DNA from: an uncultured Muribaculaceae bacterium
GTDB taxonomy: Bacteria; Bacteroidota; Bacteroidia; Bacteroidales; Muribaculaceae
Direction of reading: 5' to 3'
NCBI GenBank assembly: GCA_905233845.1
Contig: CAJOFH010000018.1
Location: forward strand, 17,106 to 81,105
DNA length: 64,000 nucleotides
Positions within the stretch are counted from its first letter, which is position 1; every line of letters begins with the position of its first letter. The notes under the pieces were generated by a model. The model saw only the letters and a program-made list of their open reading frames with translations. It did not search any database and was not told the DNA's origin. The position numbers and the translations under genes were made by a program. Shown in pieces: positions 21,480-31,900 of this stretch.

Positions 21480-23138
21480 TTAGCGGTATAAGAAGCGTTT
21501 TATGCTCTTTTTGGGCGTTTTTTCAAACTCATTTACCATAATCTCGATGCTTGACACTTTTTCGTAGGGTGCAACAAGTTTGTTTAGCTCAGTTTTCACT
21601 GTGTTCATGTGCGCTGGAAGTTGGTCACGAGTCACTCCATCACGGTCCATGGCGTCGTAGTCGGGGTAGACTAGGGCTATTAGTTTGCGATCGCGGTCCA
21701 CGACAAGGCTCTCACTCACGTAGAGCATGTTGTTGAGCTTTGCTTCAATCTCTTCAGGGTAGATGTTCTGTCCATTTGCACTCAAGAGCATTGTCTTTAG
21801 TCGACCACGAATAAATATGGTTCCGTCGGCGGTCAGCGTTCCCATGTCGCCGGTGTGTAGCCATCCGTCCTCATGCAGCACCTTGTCGGTGGCTTCGGTG
21901 TTGTGGAAATATCCGCTCATCACGTTTTCACCCTTGATGCAAATCTCGCCAGGGATGTTCTCGGGATCATCGCTCAATATTTTACATTCCATGATGCCTG
22001 GCAGCACGCGACCTGCACTGTGTAGCACAAACTCTCGCCATGGTGTGTGGCTCACGAGCGGTGCGCACTCGGTCATTCCATAGCCCACAGTGAAGGGGAA
22101 TTTTATTTTATAAAGGAAATCCTCGACCTCGGCGTTGAAAGGTGCGCCACCCACAATCACCTCCTCAAACTCTCCACCAAAGGCTTCGATGAGACGCTCG
22201 CGTATGCGGTCGTATATTTTGCGGTCAAGATAGGGAACAGCAAGAGCCCAGCGCAACTTGGTCCTGCTGATCATGGGCACTATCATCTTGCTGTAGATCT
22301 TTTCGAGAACCAGTGGTACACATATTACAAGATGTGGCTTGATTTCTTGCATGGCCTTCACAATAACCTTGGGAGCGGGGATGCGTCCTAGCAGAGTGAT
22401 GTGTGAGCCAACGGCTAATGGTGTGAGCATGTCGAATGCGCAACCATAGGCATGAGCAAGTGGAAGGAACGAGACGCAGCGTGTGCCACGACGGTGCAGC
22501 TGCGAGTTGATGCCGTAGACGATGTTTCCAGCCAGGTTGTTGCCAGTGAGCATCACTCCCTTGCTAAATCCCGTGGTTCCGCTGGTGTAGTTTATCTCCA
22601 TGAGCTCTTTGTTGTCACGCTCTATGTAGTTGATGCCAGCAGCGGTGAATCCATTGGGATATGTTTGCTGCATGAGAGTGTCGGCGTTCTCAATCACTTG
22701 GTCAATGTGCTCATCTTCGTTCTGAGCAAGCAGTTTGCCGGTGTCAAGTGATACAGCAGCGCGAATGTGGCGCATATTGTCGAAGTCGAACGATTCCCAG
22801 ATGGCGTTGCTGGCGAAGAGCACTTCGGCCTCGCTATGGTTGATGATGTGCTGTGCGTCGCGTGGGTTAAACTCCTGCAGGATGGGCACGATGACGGCTC
22901 CGTAAGTGATGGTTCCCAAGAACACAATTACCCAGCTGGGTGTGTTTTTGCCGATTAGTGCAACACGGTCTCCAGGTTTGAGTCCACACTCTTTATATAT
23001 AAGGTGTAGGCGTGCGATGCGCTTGGCAAAGTCGCCGTAGGTTAGAGTTTGCTTGGTGTTATAGTCACTAAGAGCGGGCAGGTCCCAATTGTTTCGGAAG
23101 CTCTGCTCAAAAATCTTTATGGTGTTTTCCTTCATCAT
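21480..23138 (-). CDS. AMP-binding long-chain fatty acid-CoA ligase-like protein
   Basis: INYTSGTTGFSKGVMLT, GYGMTE and WLHTGDMG motifs; start placed at MMKENTIKIF. Confidence 0.93.
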   Translation of the reverse strand: MMKENTIKIFEQSFRNNWDLPALSDYNTKQTLTYGDFAKRIARLHLIYKECGLKPGDRVALIGKNTPSWVIVFLGTITYGAVIVPILQEFNPRDAQHIINHSEAEVLFASNAIWESFDFDNMRHIRAAVSLDTGKLLAQNEDEHIDQVIENADTLMQQTYPNGFTAAGINYIERDNKELMEINYTSGTTGFSKGVMLTGNNLAGNIVYGINSQLHRRGTRCVSFLPLAHAYGCAFDMLTPLAVGSHITLLGRIPAPKVIVKAMQEIKPHLVICVPLVLEKIYSKMIVPMISRTKLRWALAVPYLDRKIYDRIRERLIEAFGGEFEEVIVGGAPFNAEVEDFLYKIKFPFTVGYGMTECAPLVSHTPWREFVLHSAGRVLPGIMECKILSDDPENIPGEICIKGENVMSGYFHNTEATDKVLHEDGWLHTGDMGTLTADGTIFIRGRLKTMLLSANGQNIYPEEIEAKLNNMLYVSESLVVDRDRKLIALVYPDYDAMDRDGVTRDQLPAHMNTVKTELNKLVAPYEKVSSIEIMVNEFEKTPKKSIKRFLYR

Positions 23139-23389
23139 AATGCGATGATGTTTTTGATTTTTTGCAATAGTTTTTTCAGCCCACAAAATTAACGAAAAAA
23201 TCTAAAACTGCAAAAAATGTTGCAATCGTCGTCGTTTTTTGCTATTTTTGCACCAAAGAAAAATTATCGCCAGTGAAATCGGTTAACTGCACTTCATATT
23301 AGGTTTTGCCCTCTAAATCCATTGGCTAAGCAAAAAGAGGCTAACTTTGTTGTGATTTTTTTAGACATTACACATTATATAATAATATT

Positions 23390-25465
23390 ATGAAGAAGAA
23401 AACACTCTCCATCATCAAGGATGACCCTTGGCTGGAACCCTTTGAGGAGGCCATAGTGGGTCGCCACAACGATTTTTTGAACAAAGAAAAAGAGCTCACT
23501 GGCGATGGCGGCAGTCTTGTCGATTTTGCTAATGCTTACAACTACTACGGTCTTCACCACACTTCTAAAGGGTGGGTGTTGCGTGAATGGGCACCTAACG
23601 CCACCGAGATTTTTGTGGTTGGCGACTTCAACAACTGGACTGAGTGCGCCCCCTACAAGATGCGCCAGCTTGAGAATGGCAACTGGGAGATTACATTGCC
23701 CGAGCGTGGAATGAAGCATGGTGACCTTTTCAAACTTAGTGTTCACTGGAATGGTGGACAGGGCGAACGCATCCCCGCCTATGCTACACGTGTAGTTCAG
23801 GACGACAACACCAAAATATTCTCGGCTCAAGTGTGGAACCCCGAGGAAAAATACGAGTTCAAGATTAAGAACTTCAAGCCCAATGTGCAGCCACTGCTCA
23901 TCTATGAGTGCCACATCGGTATGGCTCAGAATCGTGAGGGAGTGGGAACCTACGAGGAGTTTCGCACCAATATTTTGCCACGAATAGCTGATGACGGCTA
24001 CAATGCCATTCAAATTATGGCGATTCAGGAGCATCCCTACTATGGCTCTTTTGGCTACCATGTATCAAGTTTCTATGCCGCTTCGAGCCGATTTGGCACT
24101 CCCGAGGAGCTGAAACACCTCATCGATGACGCACACTCTCGTGGCATCGCCGTGATTATGGATATCGTGCACTCGCATGCGGTGAAGAACGAGGTGGAAG
24201 GCTTGGGTCGTTTCGATGGCAGCTATGACCTCTATTTCTATGGCGACGGCAAGCGCGAGCATCCAGCTTGGGACTCTCTGTGCTTCGACTACGGCAAGAA
24301 TGCTGTGCTCAACTTCTTGCTGAGCAACTGTAAGTTCTGGCTTGAGGAGTATAAATTCGACGGCTTCCGTTTTGATGGCGTGACATCGATGCTCTACTAC
24401 AACCATGGACTGGGTCAGGCATTTGGTGGCTATGAGGATTACTATAATGGTAACCAGGACACCAACGCTATCACTTACCTCACCCTTGCCAACAAGCTGA
24501 TTCACGAGGTAAATCCTCACGCGATAACCATTGCCGAGGAGATGAGCGGCATGCCAGGCTTGGCACGTAAGGTAAAGGACGGTGGCATCGGCTTTGACTA
24601 CCGCATGGCGATGGGCATCCCCGACTACTGGATTAAGACCATCAAGGAGCAGAAGGACGAGCACTGGAAGCCCACGTCAATATTCTGGGAACTCACAAAC
24701 CGTCGTGCTGACGAGAAGACCATCTCATATGCCGAGAGCCACGATCAGGCTTTGGTGGGCGACAAGACTATCATTTTCCGACTGATTGACAAGGAGATGT
24801 ACTGGCACATGATGACAGGCGACGACAATGGAGTGGTGAGCCGTGGCGTGGCTTTGCATAAGCTCATCAGGCTAGTGACTGCATCGACCATCAACGGAGG
24901 CTACCTCAACTTCATGGGTAACGAGTGGGGCCATCCCGAGTGGATTGACTTCCCACGCGATGGCAACGGTTGGAGCTATAAGTACGCCCGCCGTCAGTGG
25001 GACCTTGTGGACCGTGAGGACCTCAAATATCAGTTCCTTAATAATTGGGACAATGATGTGATGCACTTGATAGGTGGCACGCACAACTTCCAGGCACTGC
25101 CCATCCGCAAACTTTGGGACAAGGACGATGACCAGATACTTGCCTATATGCGTGGTGACCTTGTGTTTGTGTTCAACTTCAACCCAGTGCAGTCGTTCAG
25201 CGACTATGGTTTCTTGGCTCCAGCAGGGGAGTATCACGGTGTGATGAATAGCGACAATGCGCGCTATGGCGGTTACGGCAATGTGGACGAGGGCGTGAAT
25301 CACCTCACCCAGTCCGACCCACTATATGACAGCGCCGGTTTGGGATGGCTGAAGCTCTACATTCCTGCTCGCTCTGCCTTGATTTTGCGTCTTCAGCCTG
25401 GGCGTCCAAAAGCTGCTCGCAAACCTGCCGCAAAGAAGGCCCCAAAGAAGAAAACCAAAAAGTGA
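23390..25465 (+). CDS. glgB: 1,4-alpha-glucan branching enzyme (GBE1-like GH13)
   Basis: DGFRFDGVTSMLYYNHG, MGNEWGHPEWIDFPR; lysine-rich C-tail KPAAKKAPKKKTKK. Confidence 0.95.
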   Translation: MKKKTLSIIKDDPWLEPFEEAIVGRHNDFLNKEKELTGDGGSLVDFANAYNYYGLHHTSKGWVLREWAPNATEIFVVGDFNNWTECAPYKMRQLENGNWEITLPERGMKHGDLFKLSVHWNGGQGERIPAYATRVVQDDNTKIFSAQVWNPEEKYEFKIKNFKPNVQPLLIYECHIGMAQNREGVGTYEEFRTNILPRIADDGYNAIQIMAIQEHPYYGSFGYHVSSFYAASSRFGTPEELKHLIDDAHSRGIAVIMDIVHSHAVKNEVEGLGRFDGSYDLYFYGDGKREHPAWDSLCFDYGKNAVLNFLLSNCKFWLEEYKFDGFRFDGVTSMLYYNHGLGQAFGGYEDYYNGNQDTNAITYLTLANKLIHEVNPHAITIAEEMSGMPGLARKVKDGGIGFDYRMAMGIPDYWIKTIKEQKDEHWKPTSIFWELTNRRADEKTISYAESHDQALVGDKTIIFRLIDKEMYWHMMTGDDNGVVSRGVALHKLIRLVTASTINGGYLNFMGNEWGHPEWIDFPRDGNGWSYKYARRQWDLVDREDLKYQFLNNWDNDVMHLIGGTHNFQALPIRKLWDKDDDQILAYMRGDLVFVFNFNPVQSFSDYGFLAPAGEYHGVMNSDNARYGGYGNVDEGVNHLTQSDPLYDSAGLGWLKLYIPARSALILRLQPGRPKAARKPAAKKAPKKKTKK

Positions 25466-25493
25466 AGAAAAAGGAACCGACCCCTTTTCTTCA
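25463..25493. repeat. 31-nt palindromic hairpin, copy 1
   Basis: TGAAGAAAAAGGAACCGACCCCTTTTCTTCA; starts at the glgB stop codon. Confidence 0.85.
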
Positions 25494-25550
25494 TTAAATG
25501 GGTAAAAACGGAACAAGAAGGACAAAATTATAGTCAAAATGTTGTATAAA

Positions 25551-25581
25551 TGAAGAAAAAGGAACCGACCCTTTTTCTTCA
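25551..25581. repeat. 31-nt palindromic hairpin, copy 2
   Basis: TGAAGAAAAAGGAACCGACCCTTTTTCTTCA; one mismatch from copy 1, ends 13 nt before the next ATG. Confidence 0.85.
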
Positions 25582-25594
25582 CTTGTGGTGAAAA

Positions 25595-26137
25595 ATGAAA
25601 ATTGTTGTTTATTGTTCGGCGAATTCTGATTTGCCGCATGAGATTGTTGACATAGCTTCCGCTTTAGGGCGGTGGATAGGGGAGGGCGGTCACACGCTCG
25701 TCTATGGCGGTGTGAACGCCGGTTTGATGCATGTGACAGCTCAAGCGGCTCGTGAGGCGGGATGCAAAAGAATTGTGGGCATAGTTCCAAAGTTCTTCAA
25801 GCATCGTGCCGACCCGTTGTGCACCAAGCTGAAACTTGCCCGCGACCTTAACGACCGCAAGTCGATGCTCATTGGCAATGGTGACGTCTTTGTGGTGCTG
25901 CCTGGCGGTCTTGGCACTATCGACGAGTGGGTGTCGACACTTTCGCACATAGTGGTAGAGGGCAGCGATCGAGCAATCATCGTGGTAAACTATAAGGGCA
26001 TGTACTTGGCCCAGACAGAACAGTTGCGCAACACGGCTAGTTCTCAGTTTGCCCGCGCCGCAAGCATTGACCGTTCCATTTTGGTCAACGACTCACAAGA
26101 ATTAATCAACAAATTAAATGAAATAAGTATGCTATGA
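25595..26137 (+). CDS. LOG-family (TIGR00730-like) Rossmann-fold protein
   Basis: LVYGGVNAGLM, RKSMLIGNGDVFVVLPGGLGTIDEW motifs. Confidence 0.92.
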   Translation: MKIVVYCSANSDLPHEIVDIASALGRWIGEGGHTLVYGGVNAGLMHVTAQAAREAGCKRIVGIVPKFFKHRADPLCTKLKLARDLNDRKSMLIGNGDVFVVLPGGLGTIDEWVSTLSHIVVEGSDRAIIVVNYKGMYLAQTEQLRNTASSQFARAASIDRSILVNDSQELINKLNEISML

Positions 26138-26694
26138 AATCAAAAGTTTATACCCTCACTGGCGACAAGGGCACTACTTCACTTGTTGGTGGTCAACGAG
26201 TTGCCAAAGACGATATCCGCGTTGAGGCCTATGGCACAGTCGACGAGCTGAATTCTCACATTGGCCAAGTGGCGCATGCGCTTAAAGGCAAGATGCCCGA
26301 CGTGGAGCAGTTGCTTTTTAAGGTTCAGAACAAGCTTTTCAACTTGGGCGCCTATTTGGCAACTGAGCAGACTGACGTTCAATCGCCTGTCTATGGTCTG
26401 CAGGACGAAGATGTGAAGGCTATTGAGGCAATGATTGACAAGATGGACGAGCAACTGCCGCCCATGCGTGGATTCATCTTGCCTGGTGGTGCCGATGCTG
26501 CTGTACTTTGTGACGTGTGCCGCACCGTGACCCGCCGTGCCGAGCGTCGCGTGGTGACACTATCTTTAGAGCGACCTCTTAATCCGCTGGCTCAGCGTTA
26601 TCTTAACCGCCTGAGCGATTTCTTCTTCATCTTGGCTCGCTATATCAACGTTACCAATCATGTAGAAGAAGTTCTTTGGGATAAGAACGCTTGA
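26134..26694 (+). CDS. PduO-type cob(I)yrinic acid a,c-diamide adenosyltransferase
   Basis: KVYTLTGDKGTTSLVGGQRVAKDDIRVEAYGTVDELNSHIG; RTVTRRAERRVV; overlaps previous gene by ATGA. Confidence 0.94.
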   Translation: MKSKVYTLTGDKGTTSLVGGQRVAKDDIRVEAYGTVDELNSHIGQVAHALKGKMPDVEQLLFKVQNKLFNLGAYLATEQTDVQSPVYGLQDEDVKAIEAMIDKMDEQLPPMRGFILPGGADAAVLCDVCRTVTRRAERRVVTLSLERPLNPLAQRYLNRLSDFFFILARYINVTNHVEEVLWDKNA

Positions 26695-26966
26695 TTTTTC
26701 ATCTATTTTATTCTTGGTCAGTGTCGTAGGCGCTGGCGGTCTGGTTGTGTTGAGGGGTAAGTTCCCAAACATCATTTAATAAATTGTTGCTATTTTGATG
26801 CCAAAGGAGAGAATAACTTCTTTGGTATCTTGTTTTGAGAAGAAACGCTTTTTTTCAAAAAAAATGAACTTTTTTCTTGGTGCGCAAAAAGGCTGCGGTG
26901 TGATGTTGTTACTTTGCAGCGTGAAAAAGATAAAAGGTGTTCATTGACATGTTTTTCACTCAAGAT

Positions 26967-27049
26967 ACGACTGTGGCGAAATTGGTAGACGCATTAGATT
27001 TAAGCTCTAATGGACGTAGTCCGTAAGGGTTCGATTCCCTTCAGTCGTA
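26967..27049 (+). tRNA. tRNA-Leu (anticodon TAA)
   Basis: Acceptor ACGACTG/CAGTCGT, anticodon arm TTAGA-TTTAAGC-TCTAA, T-arm AGGGTTCGATTCCCT, long variable arm. Confidence 0.96.
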
Positions 27050-27192
27050 CAAAGCAAATAATGCTGGGCGGTTTTTATTGCATTCCCTGTCTCAGTAACA
27101 TATGGTGGTGTGCGAGATTACCTTGACAAAAGGTGATTTAGCCTCCGCCTTTTTTGTTGCTGTGCCAAATTTATTGTACCTTTGCAATTGTT

Positions 27193-27837
27193 ATGGAGAC
27201 CAAGAGGAAAGGTTATATCGCGTCGCTCATTGAGCAGGGCGAGCACGAGCATCAGGACTTCAAGTACCAGATTACCGACGCCCGCAAGATTGCGCGCTCC
27301 ATCAGTGCCTTTGCCAACCATAGCGGTGGCCATCTGCTCGTGGGTGTGAAAGACAACGGCAGCATCGTGGGCGTGAGCAGCGACGAGGAAATATATATGA
27401 TAGAACAGGCGGCTCAGATGTACTGCCAACCCGAGCAGCAGGTTAAGTTCAAAGTGTTCAGGGTCGCAGGGAAGAGTGTACTCAAGGTCGATATCGACGA
27501 AGCTGCCGACAAACCCGTTAAGGCTCCCGATGACAACGGACAGTGGCGAGCCTACTACCGTGTCGCCGACGAGAACGTCCTCGCCAGCTCCACTCATGTG
27601 AAGGTGATGCAGCTCAAAAGCGAACCCGCACCTGACGACGTGGTGATAAACCTGACCGAAAAAGAAGAAATGTTGCTCGACTATCTGCAAGACCACGGCG
27701 GCATTACCCTAAGCGGCTACGAACGCCTGGCCCACATTTCATTCTTCACTGCCCAGCGCACCGCAGTGAAACTCTGCGAGATGGGCATCATCGAAATCCA
27801 ATACCACAACAACCAGTGCCTTCTCTGCCTTACCTAA
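27193..27837 (+). CDS. AlbA_2/Schlafen-like N-terminal domain protein
   Basis: GEHEHQDFKYQITDARKIARSISAFANHSGGHLLVGVKDNGSIVGV; C-terminal winged-helix-like region. Confidence 0.8.
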   Translation: METKRKGYIASLIEQGEHEHQDFKYQITDARKIARSISAFANHSGGHLLVGVKDNGSIVGVSSDEEIYMIEQAAQMYCQPEQQVKFKVFRVAGKSVLKVDIDEAADKPVKAPDDNGQWRAYYRVADENVLASSTHVKVMQLKSEPAPDDVVINLTEKEEMLLDYLQDHGGITLSGYERLAHISFFTAQRTAVKLCEMGIIEIQYHNNQCLLCLT

Positions 27838-28057
27838 TCCTTTTTATCAAACAATTAATCACAATTACTGACAATTTTCATTTGACACTGAACGCCTAGT
27901 GGAAAGGATTTTGTATTTTTTTTTGGATGTTTCAAATATTTTTAATAATTTTGGGGCAAATAATATATAATTGGTATCATTGATAGCTAAATAAGAGCAA
28001 ATGAGAATATTTCATATATTAATTAACTTTTTTGTCTAACTAAAAAACTAAGCATTT

Positions 28058-28960
28058 ATGAAAAAAGTTTTATTAGCTTTAGCATTATGCGTGTCTTTTA
28101 GTGGGATGGCACAGCTGGTGAATGTGACCTCAATCGACAAGGTCAACATTCCCGAGAGTGCCGTAAACAAAGTTGCAGCCATTAGTCCGCAGGGTGACTA
28201 CATCCTTGTGACTACCGACTACAACAAAGGTCTCACTAAATATGACTTGGCAACAGGCGCTACTCAGGTTGTTACCCAGGCGCAAGGAGCCGGTTTTGAC
28301 ACAAAGATTTCTCCCGACGGACAGACCGTTGTCTATCGTGAGAGGTCGGCCAACAAAAAGCACTTGCAGATGAAAGCCGTCAAGAGCAAGAATCTGACAA
28401 CAGGTGCCGAGCAACAGGTGGTTAAGCCCACCCGTGAACTGCAGGGAGTAGCCATCGATGGCAACACCGCAGTTGCCGTTAACAATGGCAAGATTGCCAA
28501 AAAGGCTATCGCCGACGGCAAGGCAAAGGTTAGCGCTCCTGTGCTGTCGACCAAGAACTACTTAATGTACGTTACCCGCGACGGCAAGACCACTGAGCTT
28601 GCCCCCAACGGCAAGGCCTACCGCTATATTTGGGCATCACTGTCGCCCGATGCAAGTAAGGTAGTGTACTGCTGCAGTGGCAAGGGTGCTTATGTGTGCG
28701 ACATCGACGGCACTGGCTTGAAGAGCCTCGGCAACTACCGCGCTCCCAAGTGGATGGGCAACGACATGGTGGTAGCTATGGATTGCAAGGACAACGGCGA
28801 GGTGTTCACCTCGAGCGAGATTGTTGTCCTTGACCTCAGCGGCAACAAGCAGGTTCTCACTGGCGATGACGTGATTGCCATGTATCCACTGCCAGCAAGT
28901 GGTAAGATTGCTTTCTCTACTCCAACTGGAGAGGCTTATATTATTAACATCACTAAATAA
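28058..28960 (+). CDS. Secreted TolB/beta-propeller-like protein
   Basis: Signal peptide; repeated ISPQGDYILV / ISPDGQTVVYR / LSPDASKVVYC motifs. Confidence 0.7.
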   Translation: MKKVLLALALCVSFSGMAQLVNVTSIDKVNIPESAVNKVAAISPQGDYILVTTDYNKGLTKYDLATGATQVVTQAQGAGFDTKISPDGQTVVYRERSANKKHLQMKAVKSKNLTTGAEQQVVKPTRELQGVAIDGNTAVAVNNGKIAKKAIADGKAKVSAPVLSTKNYLMYVTRDGKTTELAPNGKAYRYIWASLSPDASKVVYCCSGKGAYVCDIDGTGLKSLGNYRAPKWMGNDMVVAMDCKDNGEVFTSSEIVVLDLSGNKQVLTGDDVIAMYPLPASGKIAFSTPTGEAYIINITK

Positions 28961-28975
28961 TGGAGGAACTGAATC

Positions 28976-31900
28976 ATGAAGAAAATAATACTTTTAGCAG
29001 CAGCTCTTGTAGTTGGCTTTTCTCTTCAGGCAAAGACCGCCGATGAGTTCCGCATTTATTTGAATCCTGGTCACGGCAGCTATGGCGCTAACGACCGCCC
29101 AATGAAGACCATTGGTCACCCCAACACTGGCGTGCTCAATGCCGAGGGAACAACTTGGATTGATACTGATACATTAGGCTTCTACGAAGGCCGTGGCACC
29201 CTGCCACGCGCGTTTGCCATTAAGAATTATCTTAAATCGGTAGGCGTAGAGAGCGAGAACATCGTTATGTCTCGCGAGGCAAATGGCCCCTGGCCCTATA
29301 CTACCCCTAATAGCGAATACGACCCCGACTGCATCTACAACAAGAACCTCGCCGACATCTGCGAGGAGGTGGAGGAAGGCAACTACGATATGTTCATCTC
29401 GTCGCACTCTAATGCGGCAACTGATGGAACTTCAACCAACTATCCTCTGTTCCTGTATCGTGGCTACGACACTGGCACCACAGGACAAGCCGGTTATGAC
29501 GGCCCAGGCGTTGAGGGCAGTGACGACATGGCTCGCACCGTGTGGCCCTATCACTACATGGGCGATATTGAGCCACAGAGCCATTACAGCGTGACCAACA
29601 TGAACGTGCGTGGCGACATCAGCTTCTATGGCAGCTACAGCACTTCTACTCGTCTCAATGGTAAGCAATATTCAGGTTATCTTGGTGTGCTCAAGCATGG
29701 CGTTCCTGGATATCTGTTGGAGGGCTTCTTCCACACCTATCAGCCTGCACGTCACCGCGCGCTGAACTTTGACTATGATCGTCTTGAGGGTATCCGCGAG
29801 GCTCGTGGTGTTGCCACTTATTGGGGCTTCAACCTAAATGGCAAGGGCGAGATTGCAGGTACTGTTAAGGACTTGCACGAGAAGATTGTCAACAACCTCT
29901 ACAACTACGCTTATGGCAGCGACGACCAATGGCTGCCTATCAATGGCGCACAGGTAGTCCTCAAGAAGGACGGCGCTGAGGTTGCAAACTATACAGTTGA
30001 CCAAGAGTGGAACGGCTTCTTCGCATTCTTCGACCTCGAGCCAGGCAACTACACTGTTGAGGCTACTGCCGAAGGCTACAAGTTGCTTGAGGCTCCCATC
30101 GCAGCAACCGTTACCGCCAACAACACTTGCTACTCATTCGTGAAACTCGAGAACGTGGACTACGTTCCCGAGGAAATCGTTTATGAGAACTATCCCGATC
30201 CAGCACAGCCTGGCTATCTGGGACTTGCTGGCACTTATATCTTCGGTCAAGATGAGGGAACCACCTACACCGACGACATGACTGGCACCTTGGTTCAAGC
30301 ACTCCAGTATGGTGACTCGACTATCGTCCTCACTCACGAGGGCACCTTGGCTCACCTCTACATCGTTGACAACAACACCAAGCAGATGGTTAAGGAGCTC
30401 AACACCGAGGGCTTGTTTACTATGGAGGGCAACCCAGGCTTCTACAACCAGATTGGTGCTATTGCTCTGAGTGCCGACCGCAAGCTCGTGGGTGTGACTT
30501 CGGTTCGTACATCTTATGCCGACGGCAATGTGCCTGCTGGCTACCAGCGTGGAACTATGCACGCTTACTACTGGGAAGACTTTGATGCTGCACCAACCGA
30601 CTGGTTCAATACTAAGTACTCGTCTAACTGGTACAATAGTGACCTCGGATTTGGCCTGGCAGTGAGTGGTCCAATTAATGAGTGTATGGTTTGCGTTCCA
30701 GCTCCTACCAGTGGTTCTACCCGTGGCGTTCGTCCAGCATTCTTCGTAATTCAGGACGGCAACGTGGTAAGCACCAGCCGTGCTAACGCCAATGCCACTA
30801 TCGCTCTGACCGAACTTGGTGACCCATTGGCTACCGAGGGCAATATCGACAACTATCCTGTTGATAACTTCGGTTGCATCAAGGTGGCTGTTTCTCCATT
30901 TGACGACCATGCGTTCATCATTGGTGGCTCTAAGGCTGGAAAACTCTATGAGTTCCCAGTTACTGCCGATGGTGGTGTTCCCACTTACAACGTGTTCAAT
31001 GCCGATCCTGAGTTGCTTGGCAATGGTATGCAAATCTTCAAGTATGCAGGTCACGTTCTCATGGTTGCTCCTTATGGAACCAAGAATGACGTGAAGGGTA
31101 TCAAGATTTATGACATGACCGATGGCTTGGCAAATGCTACTCTCCTTAAGACCATCAACACCGACATCGTTGGTGCTAAGGCTATCACAGCCAACTCGGC
31201 CGACTTCGCTTGGGCTGGCGCTGTAGTGAACCAAGAGGATATCCACGCTTATCTCGTGGGCAGCGACGTGAATGTGGTAAGATTTGCCACCGACGACGTA
31301 GAGCAACCTAAGGTTAAGGGTATCTATGCCTATAACTTGAACTACCAGAACAATGATGGCACCTACACCTTCACATTCAACGCCAATGACAATGCCAACG
31401 AGGCTTACATCAACTTCTACGACAACGAAACTGGCGAGTTGCTGGGAACTATCGAGATTCCAAACGTAGTTCTTGGTGAGAATGAGTTTACTGTATCTCA
31501 AGAACAGCTTCCTGGCGAGTATGGCACTAACATGAACTGGGATATCACTCTCGTAGGCGAACCAATCGCACGCATCGACCAGCTCAGCGAGCTCAACAGC
31601 GACTGCGTCTACAGTGGTTGCCTCTTCAACAATGTTGACAAGAATCCTGAGAGTCCATACTTTGGCAACATCTATGTGGCAAACCGCATATCTCAACCTA
31701 ATGCAGGTAATGGTCTCTACATTTACGACCCAATGATGACACGTCAAAACAGCACTGCTTATCATGGTGAGACCATGCTCAGCAGCCCATACCGCTTGGC
31801 TGTAGCACCCGATGGAACAGTCTACATCCCCGACTGGAGCGATCCATACTCAGGTGTATATGTTGCTGACCCAGCAAATATCGAGGCTGACTTCACTCAG

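Noticed and set aside
26967-27837. tRNA-Leu plus AlbA_2 protein as an integrated genomic island
   Set aside because: No integrase, no duplicated tRNA 3' end and no phage genes nearby.
30134-31765. 543-aa antisense ORF across the amidase-propeller gene
   Set aside because: Mirror of a strongly coding strand; the minus-strand translation has no recognisable domain and the plus strand has clear motifs.
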